Shown: piece after piece, positions 22,035 through 34,776 of the stretch
How the letters are laid out: each line of letters opens with the position of its first letter
How positions within the stretch are numbered: the stretch's first letter is position 1
Assembly: GCA_030549175.1 (NCBI GenBank)
Contig: JAUKUA010000003.1
Location: 5,332,001 to 5,396,000 of the forward strand
Length of the DNA stretch: 64,000 nucleotides
Direction of reading: 5' to 3'
DNA from: Lasiosphaeris hirsuta
Lineage: Eukaryota > Ascomycota > Sordariomycetes > Sordariales > Lasiosphaeriaceae
Notes under the pieces: generated by a model
Seen by the model: only the letters and a program-made list of their open reading frames with translations
Told to the model about the DNA's origin: nothing
The model's database searches: none
Program-made: the position numbers and the translations under genes

Positions 22035-25000
22035 TTCCATACATTGGGGGGTAGAGGAGGGGGAAGAGGGGGGGGAACTCCCCTCGAAAGACATGCCACC
22101 TCCCCCGTTTCCGTTTCCGACTCGATAACATACGCAAAGGCACATACGTAAAGGCAGTAGGACGGCCGGCATTCTGAGCCGTAGCCTTACATGTCAACTT
22201 GGCCGCGTCACGGTCGTGCAAGGACCAGACATGAGTCCTCACCTGCAGCATCGCAATTTTCCAGTGGCAGATACTCACCGAATCTTCTGTGTAAGGTATA
22301 GGCTCAAGGAGGCTTTTTCTTTTGTGTCGGTGTCTGGACGACCGACGCGGGATCCATCGCCGTCGCACCGTGTCAACTCAAATGTTTACGTCGTTCGGTG
22401 TGACATTGCCGCTGCGGCTATTCGGAGGGGCACGGTTGGGCGGCGCTTTCGACGTCGTCATAGTGCATCCCTGAGTTGTACACCGACGAATCGGCCCGGT
22501 CGGCTACATCTCGTAAAGTTATGTAGCGGTTTATTTTCGGGTTTTTTTTGTACCGAGTAGCGTATTGGGTTTTCTTTTGTCCCCTGAGAATCGCTGCCGC
22601 CGCGGCGGCTCGGCTGCGGATCCGAAAAAGGGGCCGGATGGCGACTCTCGGCCACGACGTCGTCGAGAATAAGACAAGGCTACCATGGGGGTAGCAGCGC
22701 ATGATTGTTAGTATATGGAGCTCAGGCGGATGGCCGCAAACAGGTAACCATAGCGAGAAAGCGACACCGACTCTTGCCATATCCTGCTGTCACCTCGCCT
22801 TTATTACTACAGCCAATATACGCTTGGACCGAAGCAAGATGCCCTGTAGGGTGCTGTACGGAAGTCGGCTATTGAAGCGGACGAAACCTCCGCCGTCCGG
22901 TTCCGCCCCGCCGCGCGCTTACGGCCTCCCCGTCGGTCCATCTAGCGCAGGTGTGACAAAAGGTGGGGAAATAGAAACGAGCTCGATGTGCAATTACCTG
23001 CATCCGAGCAATCTCCCAATGAGAAAAAGTCAAAGTCCGATGAGGACCTGTCTGATGGATACGGGGGAAATAAACGACGGCTTCATATTAGGGGGCGGCA
23101 TAGGCAATCTGGGTGCCGCAGTCCATACCACTTTCTCCAAATCTATATGGCGTGTGGTGTGTTGGGTGTTTGCGATGCTCACCTTGAGAGTTATTAACCA
23201 TCAGCTCGAGCAGGAGACGCATCACGCAGAAATAGACGCGCAGCTAGAACCGCTGACAAAGCCAGCCTGGGTGGCGGGTGACAGACGACGGGCGGCGAGT
23301 AGCGCTCCAGCAGCTGTTACACCGTATATAGCGAGCCTCCTCGTCCAACCTCCTCCGAATTCAGAAGCACGCATAACGCAGGTAGTTTTGTTGGCTGCAT
23401 CGTCAGCCCCATTGCGCCCCCCCTCCCCCCCAAAAAAAGTACAGTTTTGTGACAGCACAAGTAAAGCACGAGAACGCCCAATGTGCGCAGTAGTCCATAT
23501 GTGAGCGATAGGGTGTGCGAGGTTTGATAACAGCGACAGATGTCGAGTCTTGAGTTTGAAGGTCATACCTCTCACCGGTCCAGGCAGGCTGGTGTGGCCT
23601 CCTCCCATCATGCAGCGTGGGGGAAGGAATGCAGCTACCCGCTGTTGTCACCGCCGTTTAAACCCGTCGCCTTTCGCCTTACCCTCCCCCCGCAGCCAAA
23701 TTCCGGAGCGATCGAGTGGGAATCGAGGCGTGTGGCCGCCGCGACAGCGAGACTCGAAGTATCCCGCCATGCCCGTCTGCATTCTACTGCGATGCGGCCG
23801 TCTGCATTCGAGCCAAGGTCGCAACTTCAGAAAGCGAAGACAGATTCACAAACAGATTCGTGATTCAAAGCCCAAAACGGCAGGTGAATCCACACGGCAA
23901 CTATGCAAAACGCATGCAGCGCCTCACTCGTGCAGGGTGAGCAACGAGACAAGCCAAGTTGACTTCATCATGTCTCCCATCATGTCTCCGCGGGGACGGC
24001 TCTGGGGGAGCTTTTGGGCGAGCCGGGGCAGCAAGCCGCGTGCCCAGGACCACAGATGAAGCAGCCCGGGAAGGATCAGGCTGGGCTCGGGAAGCGCATG
24101 TCCAGCTAGGGGGCTTGTCCCCCTCGCCCATCGTGGGAAAGGGTTAGGAGCAGCTTTCGGTCAGCACAGGTAATATCCCATGCTTCTACGCCTTGATATC
24201 CGGGTATTAAGGGATGAATTGAGGTTGACGAGTGATATCCTTTCGGGCACTGCGGAGAGCGAAAAGGAAATGCCATGTACGTATAAAAGTGTACCGCTAT
24301 AGAGGGAAGGTGAATGGCCGTTTTGGGAATCCTTCCGCCAGCCGGGCGGAATTGTTTCACGTCCATCCTCGCCGACAACCACTTGGGCACACAAACCGCC
24401 CAGTCCCCAATGCTCGGATAAAGTGGTCACCCCGTTCAGAGCGGCCATCGGGCGATCCCTCTCTCACTAGAAGTTTTGGCAGTAAGAGGAGGGTCCAGGA
24501 GTCAAATGATTGCCTACATATCTCGGCAGATGAACTATTCTTTCCAATAGGGGGTTAGTGAGATGCTGCCATGCGGTGCAACGACGAAAACACCAAGAAC
24601 GGGGGATCAAGATAATAACATGGGGCGTGGGGTATAGCATGTCTGGCCCCCATGGCACGACGCCATGATGCCCTCTCTGGTCGCCTCTTGTCGCTTTTTT
24701 TTGTCGAGTTTTCCAAGCATGGGCAATCTAGCCCCCACCTGTCCAGGATACCGGGAAGAGTACCATCCCAATACCAGGCCCATATCCGTATGTCCAATGA
24801 AGCGCACCGGCCAGTGGCGAGTGCGCGTTATGGCGCCGCATGAAAAGATTGATAGGTTCACCGAGTTAAGTACTTACCCCCTTTCCTCTCGAAAGCAAAC
24901 ATTATAGCCCGCCCCTGGATCAAGCGACCCATGTAGTAACCTGTCAACAAAAATATGCTGGTGGTTAAGAGACCTTTGCTTGTGGCGCTGGGCCGCCCTG

Positions 25001-25773
25001 CTCCAAACTTCGATCCCGTAGTTCCCGTCGTTCCCGGTTGATTATTGGATCCAAGCGTCGTGAGAAAGCCGACAGGACACAAAGCGCGGATGGCCAAAGG
25101 AGGAATGCCTGGTTGAAGCAATGTAACCGGGTCGGTTATGGTAATGCAACTTTTCCCTCTCTCCTCGGATTTTCTAGCCACGTTGATCAAGTCGAGGCCG
25201 CGAGTGGTGGGTGTTTCGGTCGGTCTAGGCAAGACAGAAAGTCACGGGAGTGTCAAGATAAATGGCGTAATTATTTGGAAATACGCCTCTGAGCCTGCAC
25301 CCATTATTCGTCGGTAGTACCTAAGGTACTGCATATCTTGACCTTGCTCCATGTCTTGGAAGTCCTGCGGCAGTTAGATGTTGGTCGAATCCTTCGGCGG
25401 GTGAAGGGCTCGGTCCGGGCCAGTAAGCAAGCCCCAACCAGCAGGAAAGGCGCCGTAAACGTTCGCCGGATATCCCGATACAGATATGCTCGCCACACGG
25501 CCATACATGTGTTGTGCCTTAACTGAATCATTGTTAAATCGCTACCATAGGCCTCGTTGACACCGCATTGGCTGTTCGGGGTCTCGCTGCTTATCCCAAT
25601 CCTCCTTGGCCAGGTCTTGCACCGTTTTGTGCCGTATGTACATAAGCACGGGATTGTGAGTGCTGCCCCAGCACGTTTCAGGCTTTGAGAGCCCAGAGCA
25701 AAGCGCAGCCAAGACTCCCCTGTAAGCTTGAGCCCAGCCATCCCGGGCGCTGGAGGTGGTCGGGGCCTTATCC

Positions 25774-27538
25774 TCATACGGGTACATCTCGCCAAACCTC
25801 TCTGTATGTCGCCCATTTCTGAAACCCTAAAAGTGAATTTAGTGGGCGGTTCGTTTTACGTCCGGGCAAGCTAGAAGAAGACGGGTAACTCACCTAAATC
25901 CTGGAACCCTTGGTCGCCTCCCTTGACCGCATCGATGAGCAGGCTCGTCATTCCCTGGCTTTCCAAAAGTCGGATGCAGCTGTCAAGCAGTCTGACCATG
26001 ATGGTGTTTCTCGAAATTGCCGTATTGAGAATATCGTCTGGGGGGGTGGTCAGTGTAAGCTTATGGGTTTCAACAGCCGGAATGCAGCACGAACCAGTAA
26101 TACAAATACATGTGGCTCCCCCAACACCGTCTCCAATAGTGCCAGCCCAGGGGAGATCCATTGCAATGTCGCTCCCATTGTTGGGACAGTAGGTTATAGC
26201 AACTGCAACGGCTGTTTCTCCCTCGAACCCCAGGACAATATCCCGAATATTCATCGAGTTGGCTAACTTGGCGTATCGCTCGTACCAGCCCAGGTTATTC
26301 TTGCGTTTTGACTCCTTCGCAACCATTGCCAAAACCATGTCGAACTCTTCGAACTCGCACGGCCGAAAAGTCAACCCCGGAGGAAGGGGGCCGGTAACCG
26401 GCCAGTTTTCGAATCTGAGGACCCAGTCACAGACTTCTTGTCCTGTTCCTGGCTCCGTCGAGTGAATGTCCATCGGCCAATCGCGCCGCCGGAACCAATC
26501 TTCAGCAGGACTATCGGCCGGCAGTCCATAAAGTAGTCGAGGGAACATACTACCCAGTTGAACGCGGCACATACCACGAATCTTGGTGAGCTGACGCACG
26601 GCGTGGGTGTGTAGGCTCAGGCCTACTCCACGTTGCCGATACGATGGCCGCACGAGAATGGCTGCGATGGAACCGATCAGCAGCTCGTCGGTGCTGTCGG
26701 CATAGGTCGTGTACATGGCAGAAAACCCGACGACCTCCGCCGTCTCGGGCTCTCGAACAACATAATGCATCGCGTAGCCGTCCCGGGTTAGCAAGGACTG
26801 GAACCGGAATTTGTCGATGTGGAATTGCTTAGGCACACACTGGCACCAAAGATCGTAAACTGCAGGCAAATCGCGATCCCTATCCCACACATCGCAGTAC
26901 CAAGGTTTTGGTGATAAAATGAGATTTTGGACATTAGGCCCGGTTGCGAGTTTCTTGGGTTCGCCGAGAAGGATGTCCGCAGCGATTTCCAACTCCGGTG
27001 GCGAATAGTTCGGAATCTGGACAATTGAAGGAAACGATTTTTCAAGAGGCCCCAGTTCGCCAACATTGCAGCATGCCACTATAACCTGCGGCCGATGTTC
27101 GCAGATGGTGCGCGTGATCTCGGCCATCGCAACCTGCGAAGGCTGTCCGTGCCGGGGAGGACCCGAGATAACAAATATCACGGCTGATGCTAACCTGATG
27201 TGAACGACATGAGTACCCGTGATGCCGTTCCGTGGTAAATAAGGGACATGGCGGATCCAGGGGTGATGTTTTGCCAGTGCTTTCCCAAGTGGCTCAAAGG
27301 GGTCTGTGAAAGATCGGTTTGGATCACTGCCGACAACAGCAGCGTCGGGCACGACTCCCGGAGTCAAGAGCAAAAGAATGTCGCCGTCCTTGAGGAGTTT
27401 GGAGAGTTGAGGAAGCGGCTGCGAGGTTTGCGCAGCTGCTGTTCCCAGTCGTCCTTTGGGATCCATCTCAGAAAGAGTGGCGTAGCCACTCGATATATCT
27501 GGACCTGGCCCATCATGTGAGAAATTCGAGGAGCTCAT
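25774..27538 (-). CDS. GNAT N-acetyltransferase with GH3 C-domain-like N-terminal half
   Basis: Exons on the minus strand 27538-25894 and 25826-25774; 565 aa. The second exon (ending ...REVWRDVPV) follows a GTGAGT donor and TAG acceptor and completes the usual ending of this GNAT family (GFQKWATYREVW). The C-terminal half has the acetyl-CoA loop pattern RQRGVG after a VRPSY strand, typical of GNAT enzymes. The N-terminal half (about 25-190) looks like the alpha/beta domain that follows the barrel in fungal GH3 beta-N-acetylglucosaminidases, some of which are fused to a GNAT domain. The GH3 catalytic barrel is absent here and not found upstream on this strand. The protein may be an acetyltransferase that lost its hydrolase part. 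The substrate is unknown; amino-sugar metabolism is a guess from the fusion. Confidence 0.75.
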
Positions 27539-29775
27539 TGTAAATTAAGCTCGTCTGGTGTCTTGTTAGCCAGTCTGCTTTAGTCGCACCGCAAGCTATG
27601 CGAGGGGCTCCTGGCTTTTAGCCCTCAGCGATGACATACTCGCCCTTGAACATAGCCGGCGGAAATCTCGTGCTTCCAGGTGGTAGTCCCTCGGTGTGCA
27701 ATTTTTTCTTTTTACCTTTCACCTACAGGTTATAGCAGCCAAAAGTGACAAAAATGCCAATAAGCGGCATCGAGAACCCAGACACTGGCAAGGTGCCTGG
27801 GTCTCCTGGAGCTGATACAACCGCTCTCGGAGCGATTCCGAATTGATTCACAATTTTCGCCGTAAAGACTGGTGCAGGGCCTGGCGGAATATGGCAGCAG
27901 GTTCAATTGGGAGGAATGGCGGCAATGGGGTGCGCCGGATAAGCAGCGCCAGCAAGTCGATGCGGTCAAACTGGATGCCAGTGGTGGATTTTGCTTAACT
28001 TGATTGTCGACTTACACGACGAATTGTGGGTGGGACGACCCTTTGCTGGAAAGGAGAAAGTGTACCCCTTTGAACAATTTGAGAACAGGCAGGTGGGTTT
28101 CTGTCAGCTTTGGTCAGCAAAGGTGAGGAAGGTCTGGGGCTCTAAGTGCCGCGCTGAGCTATTCAGGAGGTCTTGAGGGTATGTCGGGGGGAGTGAGTTA
28201 ATGAGCGTACCGCATTCCGCGCAGCTGGAGGTAACACAAGGCCGCCGTGACGTGACGGGCTGTATCAGTACGTGGTGACACGGCCGTGGTTATTTGCGCG
28301 TCTAAAAGAAACCAAGCAAGTTCAAGGCACACACTTGGCCGATGCATGATGGATGGTCTGGGGGCGTTCGGCTTATTGGCCGATAGTGAGCAGGCTATAC
28401 TTATGGTGTGCGTCTGCAAAAAAAAAAAAAAAAACTTTGGGTACCACAGAAGGAATGGCCGATAGTGTCGGAGTGCATGCTGCCATAATACCGCTATTTG
28501 GCAGCATCTCCCGTTGGCGCTTGTGAGCCCCCGTTTGAGCCCCAGACAGGACAGCCCGTCAATTGTCGGGCAGGATGCTGGGATGCCAGCCGCGATGCAA
28601 GTCGTTGTCCTGGCTTTCGGGCCTTGCCCGAGGTTGGCGCTGGCATGAGCCGTGTCTGTTAAGATGGGGAGCTCGGAGACGAGAGGAATTAGAAATCGAG
28701 GCCAAGAGGTCATGGCCACCAAACCCGTGAACTGACACTCGACACGAGACCAAGTGTGGTGGTTACACAAGAATCTTTGCTGCATTGGAAGAGGTGAAAG
28801 ATCCAGAGGACCACGCATCGAGCGTCAAGCCCAGGTCCCTGCGGTGCTGCCGTTGCGCTGCTGTGGTTTGTGTGCCAAGACCCATCTAAGAGCGGTGGCA
28901 CCCCATCAGTTCCTAGCACTCAGCGTCCTTGTGTGACAGATGGAATGGAAGAGAGGTGAACGGCAATTCTGCCGGACAGCCGGCGTGGTAACACAAGCGG
29001 CGCATCATGTCAGAAGTCGAAATAACGCTGGCCGGTCAGGAATCCCGCGTGCACAACGTCGAAGAAAAAACCATGTTGTTCCTTCAGGAACCTCGGGAGC
29101 CTTACTTGTTTGGGTTTCTGGTTACGGGCTGAGCGGACGCTATCAACAGAGAAGGCAGGCTGTCAATCTGCATAATCGTCGGCTGCGCATTCTGAGAGCA
29201 GCCCGAGGCCGCTTGAAGGGAGCCCTTCCGGGCCGCCTGAGCTCTTCGTTGGTGAGCTGATGACATGTTCAGGCATCCCACCCGAGTGAGCAAAGGCGAG
29301 AAGGCAAGAAGGCGAACAGGTCAGACCCGGTCGAGCTGGAGTCGGAGGCAAAACAGGGCGTCGTTTGGTTGTGAAGGAGAATGGGCGCGGGAGGAGATGT
29401 GAAGTTGTCGGGCAAAAAACCCGATGTTCCAAGTCGGCATCCCGACCAGAGGGATGACAGATAACACGAGGCATGCATGGTGGCAAGTACGAGCCAATCC
29501 AATAGACGCCGATAACTGACTGTGCAACAATGCAGCTGTGCAGAACCAGAGCATCACGGCATGTTGACTTCAGCCATGGTAATGATGGGAATGGCCAAAG
29601 GATGACAGAGAATTGGCGAGGGTTAATTTCACCCCTTAAGGTTCTTGAACATCAAAGCTGGCGAGACTGGCTGCCCCCTCGAGATTTCCTCGAGGGCAGA
29701 AGGCACCGCACAGCACTACTAGCACGGACAGCGTGATCGCGGCTTCCTGTGTAACACACTCCATGCAGAACTCGG

Positions 29776-29806
29776 AAAGTGGAAAGGGGAAAGGGGAAAG
29801 GGGAAA
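29776..29806 (+). repeat. GGGGAAA tandem repeat
   Basis: About four successive units of a 7-base purine repeat. Nothing more can be said from sequence. Confidence 0.7.
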
Positions 29807-30000
29807 GCAGGCACCTGACCACAGGTACTTACTGTGCATATTACACGAGTCAAGCGTACCCTAGCGAATCCGAGATCTGGGAACTGAATTCACCAACTAT
29901 TCCAATCCACCAGCAGACGCAGCCAAACGCCAAGACTGAGTTATGTAATCAGTAACCCACCAGTACCCCCATCGCACTCGGACCAAACAGGTGGGCGGGC

Positions 30001-30028
30001 ACGCGTCTCGTGCACTCGCGACGCGTCT
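30001..30028 (+). promoter_or_regulatory. twin MCB-like motifs upstream of CENP-I
   Basis: ACGCGTCT occurs at 30001-30008 and again at 30021-30028, exactly 20 bp apart, 135-162 bp upstream of the CENP-I ATG. ACGCGT is the core site of the MBF transcription factor that drives G1/S genes. Single ACGCGT copies also occur by chance elsewhere in the window. The pairing and position, rather than the motif alone, are the argument. Confidence 0.45.
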
Positions 30029-30162
30029 AGCATCACCATCGTCGCCATCGCCATCGCTGATAATCTGCCCTCCTAGAGCGTCATGGGCTGGTGCACCTCC
30101 AAGCCAATCAAAATTCTGGGCAGCCAAAGTTTATCTCAGTCATATTTTTTAATATCTCAATC

Positions 30163-32634
30163 ATGGCGTCTCCCAGGGACGATGACAACCTCGGCGGCCT
30201 CTTGGACGATCTTGTGGCAGGTATGCTAACTGCTCCTTGACTAGCTAGGCCGTCAATAACAATAAGCAATAGCCTCAAAAGTACCCGCAAAGCGCCGCCA
30301 GACATCCGTCAAACAAATGGTTGAGAAAACAACATCTGCACTCTACGACAGGGGGGTGCTCCCGGAAGAGCTGGCCCGCCTTGTAGACCTCTTGACTCTC
30401 CGTAATCACTTAGACCAGGCAAGTCTGGCATTACTCGTCCGTAATCTGTATCCCGTCAGGAAGGTCGATGAAGAGGCCATCTTGAGGATCATCGGCGCCC
30501 TGGGCCACGGCCAACTCAAGCCGTCCCTCGCACTACAAGGTCTCCTTTTACGATGGCTGGTCATGGTTTATCACTTGTTGGAGAACACGGCCATTCTATC
30601 CAAGACGTACGGCGTATTGTTCAACTTGCTCGACACGGCTGCGATCAGGTATACAGTGCCCAATTGGATATCAGCTCTTGCTTGGCGCAGCTAATTTTGA
30701 TCCCTAGGCCACAGTTATGCCATCTACTCGCCTTGATCACGAGGCGCAAACATGTCAGGCCATTTAGGATTCAAGCAATGTGAGTGCTCGCCCTTAGAAA
30801 TGAGGTAAGGCACCGCTAACAAGTTATCTTCAGTCTAGGTTTGTCTCGGCAAACAGGCGGTGATCCTGCACTGATAGGTCTTCTGCGCGTCTTCAAAAAC
30901 TACTATCCCGAGATCATTGTAGGCGAGGCTACAAGAGGTCGGGCCGCGGCCTTCAAGGTACATCAGTTTCTTTAGTCCAAGTAATTGAAATAACACATGC
31001 TGACAGTCAGAATAGCATCCAGACTTGCAATGGCGAGAGAGACTGGACGAAATTCGGCAGCAACACGTTGAGAGGCATGCCGATAACGGAGCTATAAACG
31101 GCTTCGCTGTTAATCATGCTCTCGCCCGGCAGATGAAAGGGACAAAGATTTCCTTGATACCAGCAGTCCATACCCAACACGCCCAGGAAGTGAGTATCAA
31201 TACGAGTAGCAGCGGGATTCCACACAAAAGCTGACCGTCGCAGGACTCAATCACGTTGGAGGAGGTCGAGAATCCAGACTTCTTTGTGGAGAATCTCGAG
31301 AAGATCGAGCTACCTACCCAGCTGGTGGCCATTTTAGCTGATCCTCTCCTCCAAAAACTGCTGCTCTTACGACCAGATGCCCGAGGCTACTCGCGTATCA
31401 GCAACTGGCTGGGAGCATGCCTGGACGATGTTGTGAATGGAGATGCAGATCCGGGGTTTCTCCTCGATCTTGTAGACATTATCCACGACTACACTGTGAG
31501 CACCAAGGTTTGTTAATTTCAGAGATGTTTCCAACTTGCCAAGCCACTGACTTTGCTACCAGTCACTGCCACCTTTGTTGATGCCATTTTTTCGTAGCTA
31601 TCTTGAGACATGGAATGGCCGTGACAAAAGAGAAGCGGTTTTGGATACCCTCGCGTTTGCGCCTTTGATGGACTCCAAGGGTAGACTCCTCAACTTCATA
31701 AAACCAGGATCAATACTTACTGACGCAAACAGAACTCCATCAACAACTCTTCCAGCCGTTAGAGCAAGCAATGCTGGATAATACTACTGCTTCTCAGCTA
31801 GCGCTGTTGAACTTCTACACACTCGTCCTCCGGCGCTGGATAGTATCACTGGAAGCCGCGGACGATCTCGACTGTGTCCCGGCAGATTCGATTCCCGACC
31901 TCATCAACAACGTGAACAAACTTACCCTCACCCTCACACAAACCTCGCCAAACTCTCTAACCCATCTAGCTATCCTCGACTTTTACGAGTCCTGCGCGAT
32001 TATTTTTGCCAAGCCGCAAATCCTGCGGCGCATCGAGATCACCATCCCACCCGCCCTGCTCGTGTACACGATGCACTTTGGCACATCCCTTGTCGTCCTG
32101 TCCCGGCTGTGCGGCATTCTGGCATCGTACAAACGGGCCTGGGAGACCGTCATGGCGCCGCCCGTGCCGCGTCAGCGGACGCTGCACGAGCGCGAGCAGA
32201 TCAACACGTTCAACGGCCTCCTGATGGACCTGTGCAACTGCCTGTGGCGCGGCCACGCCTTCTCGACCACGGAACCCAATTCCCAGGGGTGTCGCATCAC
32301 GCCCACGCTTGTGCCGGTCCTGGACCAGTACCTGCGCGGGGTTGACTCCGAGCTGACGCTTGCGTCGGCCTTTGGCCTCTCGCACTCGCCTGTGCTGTGC
32401 CTCCAGGCTATCGCGTATGTGCGGGAGCTGGAGGACGCTGAGATCCGTGGGCTTCGTGTCAGGCACGCCGGACCTGTCACGCAGAGCTCGTTGACGCAGT
32501 TGGCGAATCGTGGCGGGTTGCAGATATCGTGGCAGGAGTATCGGGCTGGTGTGTTGACGTATTTGGAGAGCAAGGGGATCAATGGGGTTCCGGAGTTGAT
32601 GTACAACACAATGAAGAACCTTAAGGCGGGGTAA
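30163..32634 (+). CDS. mis6: CENP-I / Mis6-like inner kinetochore protein
   Basis: Eight exons: 30163-30220, 30273-30648, 30708-30779, 30834-30957, 31016-31189, 31244-31495, 31563-31680, 31733-32634; 691 aa. All seven introns keep the frame. The protein is almost wholly alpha-helical and leucine-rich, without catalytic motifs. Sequence such as ALYDRGVLPEELARLVDLL and the helical repeats that follow match the Mis6/CENP-I/Ctf3 family, which belongs to the constitutive centromere-associated network and helps maintain CENP-A chromatin. The C-terminus (NRGGLQISWQEYRAGVLTYL) is conserved in filamentous fungal members. The length is near the family's usual 650-750 aa. ATG 30163 is the first in the short leading exon. 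Paired MCB-like motifs upstream suggest cell-cycle control. Assignment is by recognition of family pattern, so slightly less sure than for an enzyme. Confidence 0.85.
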
Positions 32635-32923
32635 TCAAGCCAATGAGGTTATGTTAGCTATGTGTAGAGATCAATTTTAAATGGCTATGATCATGACTAT
32701 ATCGCGTACCTTTGTCCAGAGTACGAACCAAGGAAATTCTTGTTAGCTATTTGCCAATCCAATGATGACTTTTATGAACGCCATGTTAAATGCCGCGTGG
32801 GTATCATGTTGATCCGTCTAACCCCAGATGAATACGAAGGAGAAGATGAGCTCCCCCGCATACCCATGTTGAAAATCAAGACCCCGCCCCTGTTCCGTGT
32901 CTCCGTCCATCAGTCGTCCCATC

Positions 32924-33832
32924 CTACATATCGTCGGGCATCTTGGGTTCGAATCCATAGCCTCCAATGCCTGTGACAGCATACGTCCACCCCTCCGGCC
33001 CCCGCTTATGCTGACTTCTCGGTCCGCGCTCTCTCAGGTCATCCCTGAGCCAGCGCAGCACCAGCTCGCCCAGCTTGCTGTTCCCCGTGACCCCCAACGG
33101 CTCATCCACGCCCTTCTGGAGCTTGACCCGCTCCTCCTCGGCCGCGAACATCTTCTCAGTCGGGCCCCAATCCTTGACCGTCCCCAGGTGCATGTGCACT
33201 AGGTGCGTCGGCCAGCCCGCAAGGTTGTCCAGAATGTGCGTCGCGTAGACGACGGTGCACTCCCTCGCCTCGGTCTCGCGGCGCAGGAAGCCCAGGAACT
33301 GGCTGCGGCTCCACACGTCCAGATCGACCGTGATCTCGTCCAGCAGCAGCACCCTCCAGGGCCGGATCAAGCCCATGGCGAGCTGGACGCGGCGGCGCTC
33401 GCCGTCGCTGACGGCGTGCATGCGCCAGCTGGTGTCGATGTCGAGCACGCCGACCAGCTCGTCGCGCCGCTCGGGGAAGTAGTCGCCGCCGACCGACGCC
33501 AGTAGCTCGCCGACACCGATGTCGGTGCGCACAATCGCGTTGAGCACCCACTCTAGTCCGAGGTACGTGACGCCCTCGAGCCCCGAGGTGAAGGGGTCGA
33601 CGTCGGCGACGCGGATGGTGCCGCGCGGGGCGAGCCGCTTGCCGGCGAGCAGGCGGAGCAGCGTGGTCTTGCCGGCGCCGTTAGCGCCAATGAGCAGCGT
33701 GCGCGAGCCCGCAGGCAGGGAGAGCGAGATATTGCTGATGCCGGTGGACTGGTCGGGAAAGGTGTAGGTCAGGTCAAAGGTTGTGACGGTGGGCGGATTG
33801 GAGGTCCCGCGGTTAGGGGCTGTGGTGGACAT
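32924..33832 (-). CDS. caf16: CAF16-like ABC ATPase (no membrane domain)
   Basis: Single exon, 302 aa. It is a stand-alone ABC nucleotide-binding domain: Walker A GANGAGKTT, a signature loop VSDGERRRVQ in place of LSGGQ, Walker B RVLLLDEITVDLD, and the H-loop in YATHILD. No transmembrane segment is present. The size and motif details match yeast Caf16, an ABC protein reported to associate with the CCR4-NOT complex. Its transported or remodelled partner, if any, is unknown. The C-terminus ends just short of the convergent CENP-I gene, with 289 bp between the two stops. The codons are strongly GC-biased at third positions, unlike the flanking intergenic DNA, which supports real coding. Confidence 0.9.
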   Translation of the reverse strand: MSTTAPNRGTSNPPTVTTFDLTYTFPDQSTGISNISLSLPAGSRTLLIGANGAGKTTLLRLLAGKRLAPRGTIRVADVDPFTSGLEGVTYLGLEWVLNAIVRTDIGVGELLASVGGDYFPERRDELVGVLDIDTSWRMHAVSDGERRRVQLAMGLIRPWRVLLLDEITVDLDVWSRSQFLGFLRRETEARECTVVYATHILDNLAGWPTHLVHMHLGTVKDWGPTEKMFAAEEERVKLQKGVDEPLGVTGNSKLGELVLRWLRDDLRERGPRSQHKRGPEGWTYAVTGIGGYGFEPKMPDDM

Positions 33833-34776
33833 TGTACGACGCGTACTAGTATTCTTGTGGCGTGTGTGTCACTTTGGATGATGCTTACAATGGAAATCTC
33901 AGAGGAGAAGTAAAGGACGGCGGTGAGGTGGAAAGAAAGAGAGGAATGGAAAGTAGAGTCGGTGGAATGGACAACTGCGAGCGCGGCACTAGAACAACCA
34001 ACGAAATAGCCCAGCAGGCTCGCTGAGATCCACCTGTGACTGTGTCCCGCCACCCGCCAAAGGCATATAACGTTAGGATGGCGTCAGGACATACGACGGT
34101 TGCAGTAGCCATGCAGGGCTCCGAGCGGCTGGGTGGGATGGAGGGGTACCTAGGTGAGAAGCAGAGCTACCCCGCCGACGTCACACCGAAGCAGAAAGCC
34201 CACTGTCAACAACAGCCCCTGAAAAGAGCCTGCATTTGGGCAACCTCCGATAGACTCATGTGTAGCAAGATAGATCAATCTGACATCTCACATCGGCATC
34301 CGGAAATAAGTTGCTGAACAACAAAAACGCCTTGTATTATTTTCCCCGTGTCACAAAACCCGAAACGAAGTTTGTGAGCCCTCCAGTAGGTAACTGCCCT
34401 TCGTATAGCAATGCGCCCATAACGCATGTACACCCATCAACAACCCCTATGGTATATGGTCCAACAATCCCAACAGCTATTTCAGTCATATATACCCAAC
34501 ACGAGCAGCAATTCCTCCCACCCTGGTATGACCAGAGACTGAACCGAACACAACAACGCAACTTCCGCCCCTGAAAACGCCACTCATACATGCAAATATT
34601 TTCCTTTCCCAGATGGAATCGAACAACCATTAAACAAACGTGGTGCAGCCGAGTAATGCAATATGTGACTCCATGCTTCAAAGCCCAACGAGGGTAAGTG
34701 CAAACAACTCCTTCGAACCAACTCCAAATGCTCACGAGAATCAAATAACAAAATAAAAAGGCGGGAGAGGGGTATC
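33833..34776. other. intergenic, 0.94 kb
   Basis: Promoter of CAF16 on one side and 3' UTR of CYK3 on the other. No gene or notable repeat seen. Confidence 0.4.

Larger units (their letters stand above)
20717..25773. other. 5 kb without convincing gene
   Basis: Open frames up to 267 codons exist (for example 22701-23504) but look like chance products: odd composition, no domain, no neighbouring splice pattern. The stretch contains a 24-G run, a 37-A run and a 20-G run, listed separately. The part from about 22200 to 23300 is GC-rich. It may hold non-coding transcripts or long UTRs, which cannot be seen from sequence alone. Confidence 0.4.
27539..30162. promoter_or_regulatory. 2.6 kb divergent intergenic region
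   Basis: Separates the starts of the GNAT gene (minus) and the CENP-I gene (plus). It contains a 17-A run near 28420, a short GGGGAAA tandem repeat near 29780-29805, and two MCB-like motifs at 30001 and 30021. No coding frame with protein character was found. Confidence 0.4.

Noticed and set aside
22701..23504. 267-codon plus-strand open frame
   Set aside because: No domain, mixed odd composition, no start context or neighbouring splice pattern. It lies in a GC-rich stretch where long chance frames are expected.
25304..25816. 170-codon minus-strand frame after the GNAT gene
   Set aside because: Overlaps the true last GNAT exon in another frame. The rest lacks coding character and is probably 3' UTR.
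32940..32960. GGGTTCGAATCC B-box-like match
   Set aside because: It lies in the CAF16 coding end (GFEPKMP) and has no cloverleaf around it.
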